Assembly: GCF_002160825.1 (NCBI RefSeq)
Contig: NZ_NFLI01000003.1
Location: 1 to 64,000 of the forward strand
DNA from: Lachnoclostridium sp. An131
Lineage (GTDB): Bacteria > Bacillota > Clostridia > Lachnospirales > Lachnospiraceae
DNA: 64,000 nt
Direction of reading: 5' to 3'
The translations under genes were made by a program, and so were the position numbers. Under the pieces are notes generated by a model, which was not told the origin of the DNA, did no database searches, and worked only from the letters and a program-made list of their open reading frames with translations. Shown here piece after piece: positions 7,408 through 16,003 of this stretch; position 1 is the stretch's first letter; each line of letters starts with the position of its first letter.

Positions 7408-8994
7408 TTACTGCCAAAGGGAATTCTGCTGTGCATACCATACAGAGAAGATCTGTTTTGCGATCGGAACTGCATATTCGCTTCCAGACCCCTTTTCCTC
7501 TACCAGCACGCAGACTACGATATCCGAGTCTCCGGTATCCGAAAAGCCTGCGAACCAGGCATGGCTCTTGCTCTTATCACTGCTGTACTCGGCGGTTCCG
7601 GTCTTGCCGGCGATAGAAAAGCCCAGATCATTCAGGCTTCTGGCAGTCCCATCCTCTACAACCGCTTTCATATATTCCGTCAGTGCCTCTGCTTCTTCCG
7701 CCGTCATCACCTCACCATACCTCGTCGGGCTGTAGGTGTCCACGGTATTTCCGCTGTAGCTCTCCACATGATCGAGCACATACGGCTCCATCAGCACGCC
7801 GTCGTTGGCAATGCTCTCCACAATCATCGCCATATGAAGCGGAGAAACCACCGTCTCTCCCTGTCCGATAGCCGTCATCATGCGCTCCGCCGGCGTTGAA
7901 CCGTCCTCCAAAGCAAAGGAGCTCCTGGAATACGTCAGATCAAAGGGCAGCTCTGAATTGAACAGCAGGCTTTCACAGGTATCCGCCAGCCTTGTCTCAT
8001 CCAGAGAGAGGCCAATAGACGCAAAGGCGGAATTACAGGAGCGCGCAAAGGCTTCCGTCAAATCCTCCTGTCCATGCACAGTGCCTCCGTAACAGTTAAT
8101 CGTATAGTTGCCTTCTGTCAGGCTTCCGCGGCACTGGAAGCTGAAATCCGCATAATCCGGATTTTCCCGCATATATTCCAGCAGCGTCACAATCTTAAAG
8201 GTAGAGCCAGGCGGATAAAGCCCCTGGGCAGCCCGGTTATACAGCGCGCTGTCTGTATCGTCCTCCGCTGTCAGAGCATCCCAGTCCTCGTTAATCGTTC
8301 CCGGGTCAAAGTCCGGCTTCGATACCATAGCCAGAACCTTTCCCGTCTCAGCCTCCAGCACCACGACCGCTCCTCTGCTGTTTCCCAGGGCAGAATATGC
8401 CGTCTGCTGCAGTTCTACATTCAGCGTGGTCACTACGTTATTTCCCTGATCCTTCTGCTGATTGATGTCATTCTGAATCTGCTCGACTGTGGAGATATCA
8501 GAAGTCAGCAGGCTGAAATTGGCCAGATTCTCGATTCCGGTCCGTCCACGGTCTGAATACCCGACCACATGGGCAAATACATTTGCATAAGGATAGACCC
8601 TCGTCTCTGTTCCGTCCTCCGCAACCTTCGTCTCCGCAAGGACTGTGCCGTCATCGGCCAGGATACTGCCCCGGATCACCTTTTCCGCAAAGGCGTCCTG
8701 TCTGGAATTGTAGGGATTGTTGATCACATCCTCGCTGAGTATGGACTCAAAATACACAAAATACCCTATCATCAGCGTAAACAATCCGATAAACAGATAA
8801 GTCACAACTGCAAGCTCATGGTTTTTCTTCCCTCCGGCCTTGTTTGGGCTTATGCTGCTCCCGCTCTGCTTTTCGGCGCTTTTGCTGTCCTGCCCCTGTC
8901 CTGCCCGTTCCGGACTGTTTTTCTTCTGCCTCTGCTTTTTTTGCTTTTCTGGCTTTTGCCCGCTGTCTGGCAGCCCGTTCCCGTTCTTTCTCAA
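7408..8994 (-). CDS. Class B penicillin-binding protein (FtsI/PbpA-like transpeptidase)
   Basis: Up to 528 aa. It has a basic Lys/Gln-rich N-terminal tail, one membrane segment (about residues 61-81), a dimerisation region and a transpeptidase domain with the full triad: STFK (near 265), SCN (near 316) and KTGTAE (near 463). It cross-links peptidoglycan and partners the adjacent FtsW/RodA polymerase. The start is uncertain: TTG at 8994 has GAGGAG 7 nt upstream but lies 179 nt inside the ftsW-like gene in another frame; the only later in-frame choice before the membrane segment is a GTG at 8805, which leaves almost no cytoplasmic tail. I prefer the TTG. No ATG exists in between. Confidence 0.9.
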   Translation of the reverse strand: MRKNGNGLPDSGQKPEKQKKQRQKKNSPERAGQGQDSKSAEKQSGSSISPNKAGGKKNHELAVVTYLFIGLFTLMIGYFVYFESILSEDVINNPYNSRQDAFAEKVIRGSILADDGTVLAETKVAEDGTETRVYPYANVFAHVVGYSDRGRTGIENLANFSLLTSDISTVEQIQNDINQQKDQGNNVVTTLNVELQQTAYSALGNSRGAVVVLEAETGKVLAMVSKPDFDPGTINEDWDALTAEDDTDSALYNRAAQGLYPPGSTFKIVTLLEYMRENPDYADFSFQCRGSLTEGNYTINCYGGTVHGQEDLTEAFARSCNSAFASIGLSLDETRLADTCESLLFNSELPFDLTYSRSSFALEDGSTPAERMMTAIGQGETVVSPLHMAMIVESIANDGVLMEPYVLDHVESYSGNTVDTYSPTRYGEVMTAEEAEALTEYMKAVVEDGTARSLNDLGFSIAGKTGTAEYSSDKSKSHAWFAGFSDTGDSDIVVCVLVEEKGSGSEYAVPIAKQIFSVWYAQQNSLWQ

Positions 8995-10303
8995 TCTCTA
9001 ACTCCTCGTCTTCCTTCAAAAGATACATGCCCTGAATAATCGCAAACATAATTACGCTGGAAACAATCGAGCTTCCTCCGTAGCTCACAAGAGGCAGCGT
9101 CACGCCTGTGGATGGAATAAAGCGTATGGCTCCTCCTATCGTCAGAAATACCTGGAAGCCGTACAGGGTTCCAAAGCCCAGAGCCGTATATTTGTAAAAG
9201 CTCTTCTTAATCTGCATCGCAATATTGATAAACATGATAAAACAGCTCATGCAGATCAAAATCAGGCAGATAGCAAAGATTCCTCCCATCTCCTCAGAAA
9301 TCGCCGAAAAGACAAAATCCTCTTCCACCACGGGGATTTTATTCGGCATCCCCTGCCCGAGACCCATGCCAAGCCACCCGCCCGTACCGATGGCAAACAG
9401 GGACTGTGCGATCTGATATCCCTCATTTTCGATGACGCTGAAAGGATCTGTCCATGCCAGCACACGGACACGCACATGATAAAAGAGCTGATAGCCCACA
9501 AAGGCTGCGGCCACGCCAGCTCCCAGGCCGCTCAGAAAATAAAGCTTCTTTTTTGTGGCTACATACAGCATCACCAGATAGGTGACAAAAAACAGAAGTG
9601 CTCCGCCCAGATCCGTGGAAAACACGAGAACCAGCACATGGAGAGCAGCCAGCACCGTCGTAAGCACCACATCCTTGAATTCCGTACTTCCAGCCAGCCT
9701 TGCCGCCACAAAAAAGACGAAGGTCAGCTTTACGACCTCTGTAGGCTGAAAGCTGAAATCTCCGAGAACCAGCGACAGATTTGCGCCGGAATCCTCTTCT
9801 CCCACAAAAGTCACCGCAAGAAGCAAAAGAAGGCCGGCAATTCCATACAGCCAGGGAATCCGCTGCAAAAACGCACATTTACGGATCAGCACCGGCACTA
9901 CCAGCGACAGAAGCAGAGCTCCCGCCGCGATCTGAAACTGCCGGACCGCCTTGTCAAAATTGAGGCGGGTCAGAATCACAAAACCGACCGCCAGGAGAAA
10001 ACACATATTATTCAGCACCAGCCTGTTGATCTGCGGATAGATCAGCCTGGTAAACACCAGCACTGCCTGCAGCAGAAACACCTGCAGCAGATAAAAGATC
10101 AGGATTTCCGTCTGCCAGCTCTGAATAAAAATGATACCGAAAGCGAGCAAATGTATCAGAAATATGATCAGAATCTGCACCTTCCAGCCATGATTGATCG
10201 CCTCCTGATCCTTCTTTCTCAGCACAGAGAAGCACAGAAAGGTATACATCGCTATTAAGATGATAAAAACGTATCTGGATAATTCCACAATCAAGTCAAT
10301 CAT
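8816..10303 (-). CDS. FtsW/RodA/SpoVE family peptidoglycan polymerase
   Basis: 495 aa, a SEDS-family glycosyltransferase that polymerises lipid II. About ten or more membrane segments are visible. The family signatures are present: the LILTRL-like segment, FSFQPTEVVKLTFVFF, DLGGALLFF with the catalytic Asp region, and GVTLPLVSYGGSS near the C-terminus. After the last segment it has an unusual tail of about 75 charged residues rich in Lys, Arg, Glu and Gln, encoded by the DNA that overlaps the PBP gene. The stop of the U32 gene lies 7 nt upstream of its ATG. A SEDS polymerase beside a class B PBP is the usual functional pair. Confidence 0.93.
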   Translation of the reverse strand: MIDLIVELSRYVFIILIAMYTFLCFSVLRKKDQEAINHGWKVQILIIFLIHLLAFGIIFIQSWQTEILIFYLLQVFLLQAVLVFTRLIYPQINRLVLNNMCFLLAVGFVILTRLNFDKAVRQFQIAAGALLLSLVVPVLIRKCAFLQRIPWLYGIAGLLLLLAVTFVGEEDSGANLSLVLGDFSFQPTEVVKLTFVFFVAARLAGSTEFKDVVLTTVLAALHVLVLVFSTDLGGALLFFVTYLVMLYVATKKKLYFLSGLGAGVAAAFVGYQLFYHVRVRVLAWTDPFSVIENEGYQIAQSLFAIGTGGWLGMGLGQGMPNKIPVVEEDFVFSAISEEMGGIFAICLILICMSCFIMFINIAMQIKKSFYKYTALGFGTLYGFQVFLTIGGAIRFIPSTGVTLPLVSYGGSSIVSSVIMFAIIQGMYLLKEDEELEIEKERERAARQRAKARKAKKAEAEEKQSGTGRTGAGQQKRRKAEREQHKPKQGRREEKP

Positions 10304-10309
10304 ATGGCT

Positions 10310-12595
10310 TTACTGAACTCCCCGTTTTAAATGTCCCTTCGTATAACCGGAAACAGGCCTCCCGCTTTCCCCATTATGAAAGAAAACCCGCACAAAATCC
10401 GAAAGGATCCGGCGCGTCTGCTCCCTGCCTTCCATGGTAAAGCAAAGCCTCAGGCCTTCCGGAGAAAGCCTTTCCACCTCTTCCCTGCTGTAGAGAAGAG
10501 AAAGCGGCTCACAGTTATATATAATATTATAACAGTAACGGCAGTAATTCACTACCGGAAATTCCTTTTGATAGCGGTCTGCCAGTGTACGCCGCACTTC
10601 CCGCCCGTCACATTTTTCCAGATTTTTGTGAATACAGCCCGCAGTCGTCATCAACGGCAGATAGCCGTAGGCAATCAGCTCGCTGCCCCTGCAGCCGCGC
10701 CTTGCAAGCTCCTTTGCATTAAGCTCCAGTGGCAGGGTATCGCGCAGTACTCCCTGTTCCTTCCAGAACTCCTGCGCCCTCCTGTTCCAGCTGTAGACAT
10801 TGTGATCGGCAATCACGGGAAGCTTCAGGCCGCTTTCTCTTAAAAATCCGATTTCATCCAGGTTCTTCACGACCACTGCGTCAAGCCCTGCCGCCTTCAG
10901 CAGTTCCAGCCTTTCCAGAAAATAATTTCTGGCTCTCAGCCGAAACACAGCCGGAAGAACCAGCGCGCATTCCTTTCCCGCCCCATGGCAGGCCGCCGCA
11001 TATTCTCCAAGCCTTTCAAGCTCTGTCTTTTCGCTTGTCAGATAGACGCTTTTCACCTCCGGAACCTTCAGAACCTCCTGCAGAAGCTCTGGATTTTCCA
11101 GCTGAACCCGCAAAACGGGGCTGTGCATTCCTTCCGATGCCGGATCCTCTTCCGCTTTTCTTCCGGTCTCCGGATTTTCTCCGGCTGCAGAAGCTCCGCT
11201 CTGCGCTGTCACCAGGAAAGTGGAAGTCTTTTCTTCCCCTGCGTCTGGCTGTATCTTACGGAAGCCCTTCTGAACATAGGCTTTCTCCAGCTTCTCCAGC
11301 GCTTCACGCCGCATCCGGTTCAGCTCGCCTACCGGGCAGAAGACCTCTCCGTCCAGCTCAATCTCCAGCTGTTCAAACTCGAAGGGAGTGCCGCCTGTCT
11401 TGCGAAGCTGCTTTTCCAGATCCATGCGCGTCACAGGGCGGTTCTGAGCCTTTTGGGCTGCTTCTCCCTGCACACGGATCTCGATTTCCTTATACTTTAC
11501 CACAAATTCCGTGGGGAATTCCGTAGAAATTCTGAAAATTCCCTGAATTTTTTCTTTCCGGTCCTTTTCCAGGTACTCCTCATGCAGCCGCGCAAGGAGG
11601 GCTTCATACTCCTGCTTCTGCCTGATTTCCCGCTTTCCCTTCCCCTCAAAATGGCCGGGTCTTGAAAGAGACATCATTTCCCTTCCGCCCTGTCCCTGAT
11701 AATAGCCCCGGGAAAACCCTCCACGGTTATAAAGCGCCTGAAGCTCGGCATAGTCCTGCTTCTCCACATGATAACGCTCTTTTCCAAACTCCAGGTACTG
11801 ATCGAGATATTTCCGGTAAATGCGGACCACTCCCGCCGTATATTCAGGACGCTTCATGCGTCCCTCAATCTTCAGAGAACAGACTCCTGCTTCCAGGATC
11901 TGAGGAAGAATCTCTATCGTGCACATATCCTTCGGGCTCAGCAGATAGCTTTCCTTCGGACTGCTCAGCACCCGGCTTCCGTCCTTCCACTGGTAAGGAA
12001 GGCGGCAGGGCTGCGCGCAGCGGCCCCTGTTTCCGCTGCGTCCGCCCAGCATGCTGCTGAACAGGCACTGCCCGGAATAACAATAGCAAAGCGCCCCATG
12101 CACAAAGCTTTCGATCTCTATCTCTACCGTCTCATGGATTCTGCGGATCTCTTCCAGTGAAAGCTCCCTTGCAGTCACCACCCGGGCCGCTCCCTGCTCT
12201 TTCAGAAAGGCTGCGCCGTCTGCGCCCAGCACTGTCATCTGGGTGCTGGCGTGAAGCGGAAGATCCGGAAACGTCTCCTTCAGATAGGAAAAAACGCCCA
12301 GATCCTGCACGATTACACCGTCCAGTCCGCTCTCATAGTAAGGTCTCAGGTAGGCTCCCAGATCCTCCAGCTCCTCATCCTTTAAAAGCGTATTGACAGT
12401 CAGATAAAGATCACAGCCATGCAGATGCGCGAACCGGATCGCCTCGCACAGCCCCTTTTCATCCGGATTATCCGCATATGCCCTGGCCCCAAACCGGCTC
12501 CCGCCGATATAGACCGCGTCTGCGCCTGCATTCACTGCCGCCCTCAGGCTGTCAAAGGAGCCGGCCGGCGCCAGAAGCTCTGTCTGATGTCTCAT
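10310..12595 (-). CDS. Peptidase U32 family protein with DUF3656 (RlhA-like)
   Basis: 761 aa from the ATG at 12595, the conserved family start (MRHQTELLAPAGSFDSLRAAV); an open frame upstream to 12838 overlaps zapA and is not conserved. The U32 domain fills the first half with ALCYCYSGQCLFSSMLGGRSG and RGRCAQPCR, the cysteines of the U32 iron-sulfur site. A second half carries DUF3656 and a C-terminal NYCRYCYN motif. Members with this architecture include E. coli RlhA, which hydroxylates a 23S rRNA cytidine using prephenate; older annotation calls them collagenase-like proteases. rRNA modification is therefore the better guess. It sits between zapA and ftsW. Confidence 0.88.
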   Translation of the reverse strand: MRHQTELLAPAGSFDSLRAAVNAGADAVYIGGSRFGARAYADNPDEKGLCEAIRFAHLHGCDLYLTVNTLLKDEELEDLGAYLRPYYESGLDGVIVQDLGVFSYLKETFPDLPLHASTQMTVLGADGAAFLKEQGAARVVTARELSLEEIRRIHETVEIEIESFVHGALCYCYSGQCLFSSMLGGRSGNRGRCAQPCRLPYQWKDGSRVLSSPKESYLLSPKDMCTIEILPQILEAGVCSLKIEGRMKRPEYTAGVVRIYRKYLDQYLEFGKERYHVEKQDYAELQALYNRGGFSRGYYQGQGGREMMSLSRPGHFEGKGKREIRQKQEYEALLARLHEEYLEKDRKEKIQGIFRISTEFPTEFVVKYKEIEIRVQGEAAQKAQNRPVTRMDLEKQLRKTGGTPFEFEQLEIELDGEVFCPVGELNRMRREALEKLEKAYVQKGFRKIQPDAGEEKTSTFLVTAQSGASAAGENPETGRKAEEDPASEGMHSPVLRVQLENPELLQEVLKVPEVKSVYLTSEKTELERLGEYAAACHGAGKECALVLPAVFRLRARNYFLERLELLKAAGLDAVVVKNLDEIGFLRESGLKLPVIADHNVYSWNRRAQEFWKEQGVLRDTLPLELNAKELARRGCRGSELIAYGYLPLMTTAGCIHKNLEKCDGREVRRTLADRYQKEFPVVNYCRYCYNIIYNCEPLSLLYSREEVERLSPEGLRLCFTMEGREQTRRILSDFVRVFFHNGESGRPVSGYTKGHLKRGVQ

Positions 12596-12704
12596 AATCG
12601 TATTTCCGCCTTTCCATAGCATAAAGAAGGCGTCAAAGCCATAATATGCATCTGACGCCCTGTCCTTCGGGCCAGGTTCCAAAAAAGCTGCTATCTGAAA
12701 CCTC

Positions 12705-13229
12705 TTATCCCTGTCTTGTATTTTGATTATTTCCGCTGCCGTATGGATTGTTCCTGCGGCCGGAAGCATGGCTCTGCCGGGGCTGGCTCTGCTGCCGCGC
12801 CTGCTGGGGCTGTACCGTTCCCGGAGCCGGAGAAGCACCCGGGCCTCCGGTCTCCTCAGCGCTTCCGGCCTCCGGCTTCGTACTCTGATCCAGCAGCGCC
12901 TCCAGCTCCTTCTTCTGATTCTCCAGAGCCAGCTGCGCTTCTATCAAATCATGGCGGACGCCATAAAGCTCCCGCTCCTTCTTTTCCAGGTCTGCAGTCA
13001 GCTTATCCGCCTGGCGCTTGGCCTTGAAAAAGTCATCGGCGAGATTCATGTTCAGAAGAAGCTGCTTCTGATCTGTATTCTGTTTCCGGTAGCCATCCAT
13101 GCTCTGGAGCTCTGCCATTTTGTCATTCAGATAAACGGCAATCTGGTGCAGATACTCCGGGCTCTCATAGCCGCTGATTTTATACACTCTGCCGGCGATT
13201 ACAACCTCCGCCACATTTTTCACAGCCAT
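12705..13229 (-). CDS. zapA: Cell division protein ZapA
   Basis: 174 aa from ATG 13229 (AAGGATG lies about 10 nt upstream; a GTG three codons earlier is too close to that site). Residues 1-75 are a ZapA domain with VVIAGRVYKISG and PEYLHQIAVYLNDKM; a coiled coil follows to about 120. The last 55 residues are a Pro/Gln/Ser/Asn-rich, probably disordered tail ending in GNNQNTRQG. ZapA cross-links FtsZ protofilaments at the division ring. The neighbourhood (ruvB upstream, U32 gene, ftsW/PBP downstream) fits a division/wall cluster. The tail is longer than in most ZapA proteins. Confidence 0.88.
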   Translation of the reverse strand: MAVKNVAEVVIAGRVYKISGYESPEYLHQIAVYLNDKMAELQSMDGYRKQNTDQKQLLLNMNLADDFFKAKRQADKLTADLEKKERELYGVRHDLIEAQLALENQKKELEALLDQSTKPEAGSAEETGGPGASPAPGTVQPQQARQQSQPRQSHASGRRNNPYGSGNNQNTRQG

Positions 13230-13255
13230 ACTGTTCACATCCTTTTATACCTATC

Positions 13256-13329
13256 GACATTATACCATGTCCTCTGGACATGGCCCCTCCGGGGGATTCC
13301 AGATATAATGTCTAGCGACATTATATCAT
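13256..13329 (-). promoter_or_regulatory. zapA promoter region with nested inverted repeats
   Basis: Between ruvB and zapA are three copies of GACATTATA: one at 13256-13264 and two facing each other as the 10-bp arms ATATAATGTC (13303-13312) and GACATTATAT (13317-13326), 4 nt apart. A perfect 8-bp hairpin CCATGTCC/GGACATGG (13265-13283) lies between. On the minus strand two TATAAT -10 candidates fall in these repeats; TTGTAC lies 18 nt before the distal one. This fits a regulated internal promoter for zapA and the genes after it. The regulator is unknown. Confidence 0.5.
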
Positions 13330-13332
13330 AAT

Positions 13333-14331
13333 TCATCCGCCCTGTACAACTCCGAGATGATGATATCCCAGCTCAGTGACGACTCTTCCCCGGGGTGTCC
13401 GGTTGATGAAGCCCCGTTTGATGAGATAGGGCTCATAGACGTCCTCTATAGTCCCCGCGTCTTCTCCGATGGCTGCCGCCAGCGTATCCAGTCCCACCGG
13501 GCCGCCGGTAAATTTTTCAATCATCGTATTCAGGATCAGGCGGTCGGTCTGGTCCAGGCCGTACCGGTCCACCTCCAGAAGATCGAGGGCAAAATCGGCA
13601 ATTTTTGCCGTAATCCTTCCGTCGTATTTTACCTGTGCGAAATCACGCACCCGCTTCAAAAGGCGGTTCGCCAGGCGCGGCGTTCCCCTGGAACGCCTGG
13701 CAATCTCCAGGGCTCCCTGGGGCTCAATCTCCACATCCAGCACCTCAGCTGAGCGCTGCACGATGGTCTGCAGCTCATCCTCCGTATAAAATTCCAGGTG
13801 GTGCACCACCCCAAAACGGTCACGCAGAGGCGCGGTCAGAAGGCCTGCCCTTGTGGTCGCGCCAATCAGGGTAAAATGCGGCAGATCCAGGCGGATCGAC
13901 CGGGCGGAGGCTCCCTTTCCAATCACAATATCGATGGCAAAATCCTCCATAGCCGGGTAAAGCACCTCTTCCACCTGCCTGTTCAGCCTGTGAATCTCGT
14001 CCACAAACAGAACATCTCCCTCGGAGAGATTGTTGAGTATCGCCGCAATCTCCCCCGGCTTCTCGATCGCCGGCCCGGAGGTCACCTTCATGCGGACCCC
14101 CATCTCATTTGCTATGATCCCCGCAAGGGTCGTCTTTCCAAGCCCCGGCGGCCCATAGAAAAGCACATGATCCAGGGCTTCCCCCCGGGCCTTCGCAGCC
14201 TCAATATAGACTTTCAGGTTCTCCTTGGCCTTCTCCTGTCCAATATATTCCTCCAGCGTCTGAGGACGCAGGCTGTATTCTGTGCGGATGTCTTCTTCCT
14301 GAATTTCTGTTGTAATAATCCGTTTTCCCAT
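13333..14331 (-). CDS. ruvB: Holliday junction helicase RuvB
   Basis: 332 aa, the usual RuvB length. Walker [13 protein letters not shown] (about residues 60-71) and Walker B with DEIHR are intact; [23 protein letters not shown] at the N-terminus and the winged-helix end with [17 protein letters not shown] are characteristic. It is the hexameric motor that drives branch migration with RuvA. AGGAG precedes the ATG. It lies 50 nt downstream of ruvA in the same direction, the standard ruvAB arrangement. ruvC is absent, as in other Firmicutes that use RecU or another resolvase. Confidence 0.97.
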   Translation of the reverse strand: MGKRIITTEIQEEDIRTEYSLRPQTLEEYIGQEKAKENLKVYIEAAKARGEALDHVLFYGPPGLGKTTLAGIIANEMGVRMKVTSGPAIEKPGEIAAILNNLSEGDVLFVDEIHRLNRQVEEVLYPAMEDFAIDIVIGKGASARSIRLDLPHFTLIGATTRAGLLTAPLRDRFGVVHHLEFYTEDELQTIVQRSAEVLDVEIEPQGALEIARRSRGTPRLANRLLKRVRDFAQVKYDGRITAKIADFALDLLEVDRYGLDQTDRLILNTMIEKFTGGPVGLDTLAAAIGEDAGTIEDVYEPYLIKRGFINRTPRGRVVTELGYHHLGVVQGG

Positions 14332-14380
14332 GTTCTGTCACTCCTAAAAGCACAGCGCTCCAAATTGCCCCGGCCCTTGC

Positions 14381-15016
14381 CTAAAAGCTCATATATTTCA
14401 GCGCTGCCTTCAGAATATCCTCCACATCCATGCCGTCCGCAGCTTCCACCTGACGCACAGCCTTCAGCGCCTCCGACGAGGAATAGCCCAGCGCTGTCAG
14501 CGCCTCTACGGCCTCGTTCCGCGCCTCTGTAAGGCCCGCAGAAGGTCCGGCGCCCGCTTTGCCCTCTTTAGCCCGTTCACCGGCCAGCCGGGCTTCAAAG
14601 GCCTCCTCCAGGCTCAGCTTATCCCGAAGCTCCAGAATCAGCTTTTTTGCCGTCTTTAAGCCTATGCCCGGCGCCTTGGAAATCGTCTTCGCATCATCTG
14701 CCAAAACCGCAAACCGCAGGTCGTCAGCCGAAAGCGCAGACAGAATTCCGAGAGCTCCTTTGGGCCCGATCCCACTGACGCCCAAAAGCTGCCCAAACAG
14801 CTTTCTGTCCTCACGGGTAAAGAAGCCATAGAGAACAAAGGCGTCCTCACGCACCTGAAGATAGGTGTAAAGACGCACTTCCTCTCCGGCAGCCGGAAGA
14901 AGCTCCAAATCCCTTCCTGACAGGAAAATCTGGAAACCGATACCTCCGGTTTCCAGAACCGCAAATCCCTCCTCCGGCTCCACATAGTCCAGTCTTCCTC
15001 TGATATATGCAATCAT
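14381..15016 (-). CDS. ruvA: Holliday junction protein RuvA
   Basis: 211 aa from ATG 15016 (MIAYIRGRLDYV, the conserved start); a TTG nine nt earlier is too close to the AAGGAG site. It has the OB-fold domain, two helix-hairpin-helix motifs (LLGVSGIGPKGALGIL and ISKAPGIGLKTAKKLILEL) and a C-terminal UBA-like domain that contacts RuvB (residues 165-211). It binds four-way junctions as a tetramer. The gene starts only 15 nt after the end of rnfD, so it appears to be co-transcribed with the Rnf genes, which is not the usual partner of ruvA. Confidence 0.96.
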   Translation of the reverse strand: MIAYIRGRLDYVEPEEGFAVLETGGIGFQIFLSGRDLELLPAAGEEVRLYTYLQVREDAFVLYGFFTREDRKLFGQLLGVSGIGPKGALGILSALSADDLRFAVLADDAKTISKAPGIGLKTAKKLILELRDKLSLEEAFEARLAGERAKEGKAGAGPSAGLTEARNEAVEALTALGYSSSEALKAVRQVEAADGMDVEDILKAALKYMSF

Positions 15017-15031
15017 GCTGTACAAGTCTCC

Positions 15032-15991
15032 TTATGCCGCGCTGTCATTTTTGTCATTATGAACCCGGACCATCTTCTTTTGCCCAAAAGCCCTGGGTAC
15101 GGTAATCCTTTCTATCAGAGGCGCAGCCATATTTCCCACAATAACCGCGTAGACAATAGCCTCCTCAATCCCGCGCAGACGCAGCGCCGCCGCCAGGACG
15201 CCGATCAGGAGCCCATACAAAATCTGTCCTTTTCTGGTGACCGGTGAGGTCGTATAATCCTCCGCCATAAACCAGGTTCCAAGAAGGAAGCCTCCTCCGC
15301 AGAGCTGCGTAGTCGGCCAGAGCTGATCAAAGCCGCGTCCTCCAAACAGGAAAAGCGTCGCAATAAAGGCAAATGTCCCTGCCAGCGGAATCCGCAGGCG
15401 GATAATGCCAAAGGACAGAAGCAGAATTGCTCCCGCCAGAATCGCGATCGATGAGGTCTGTCCAATCCCTCCGTTTGTGTTCCCCAGAATCATAGGAAGG
15501 GGATCCACGGTCTCTCCCTGAAGGAACTGTCCCAGAAGTGTAGACGAACCATAATCTCCGAAGCTATAGTCCCGCATATAATCTGAGAAGAAAAGGAGAA
15601 GCAGGCAATAGCCGCTTAAAGCAGGATTCAGGCGGTTCCTTCCGATTCCGCCAAACGCCATCTTAATCACTGCAATCGCAAAAACGCTTCCCGGAATTCC
15701 AAGCCACAGAGGCGCTCCCACCGGGAGCATCAGGGCAAGCAGAAGGCCCGTCACCGCCGCACTGCAGTCTGTCACTGCAAGAGGCCGGTCCGCGAAGGCC
15801 TCAAACACAAATTCTGTCAGCATACATGTCACGACGCAGACAAGGATATGCCAGAGCGCTCTCAGCCCAAAATGAAACACCCCGAACACAGCTGCAGGCA
15901 GCAGGGCCAGCAGCACCATCCGCATAATATTTGCCGTGGACATGGTTCCCTTCACATGAGGAAAGGTCCAGATATATTTTTTCTGTTCCAT
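15032..15991 (-). CDS. rnfD: RnfD subunit of Rnf ferredoxin:NAD+ oxidoreductase
   Basis: 319 aa with about ten membrane segments. Family motifs include KMAFGGIGRNRLNPALSGY and GGIGQTSSIAIL. In the Rnf complex RnfD is a membrane subunit that carries a covalent FMN on a threonine within an S/T-G-A-T type motif. The expected motif before the GGIGQTS segment is not clear here: the only candidate is GDYGSSTLLG, one residue off the consensus, so flavinylation is doubtful. It lies 12 nt after rnfC and 15 nt before ruvA; rnfG, E, A and B are not present in this window. Confidence 0.88.
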   Translation of the reverse strand: MEQKKYIWTFPHVKGTMSTANIMRMVLLALLPAAVFGVFHFGLRALWHILVCVVTCMLTEFVFEAFADRPLAVTDCSAAVTGLLLALMLPVGAPLWLGIPGSVFAIAVIKMAFGGIGRNRLNPALSGYCLLLLFFSDYMRDYSFGDYGSSTLLGQFLQGETVDPLPMILGNTNGGIGQTSSIAILAGAILLLSFGIIRLRIPLAGTFAFIATLFLFGGRGFDQLWPTTQLCGGGFLLGTWFMAEDYTTSPVTRKGQILYGLLIGVLAAALRLRGIEEAIVYAVIVGNMAAPLIERITVPRAFGQKKMVRVHNDKNDSAA

Positions 15992-16003
15992 TCTGCACTC
16001 CCC

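Noticed and set aside
5983-7899. 638-residue open frame on the + strand
   Set aside because: Antisense to the GH3, antiporter and PBP genes; composition is dominated by Arg, His and Lys with no motif.
13256-13329. LexA box at zapA/ruvB
   Set aside because: The repeats do not match the Firmicutes GAAC-N4-GTTC pattern.
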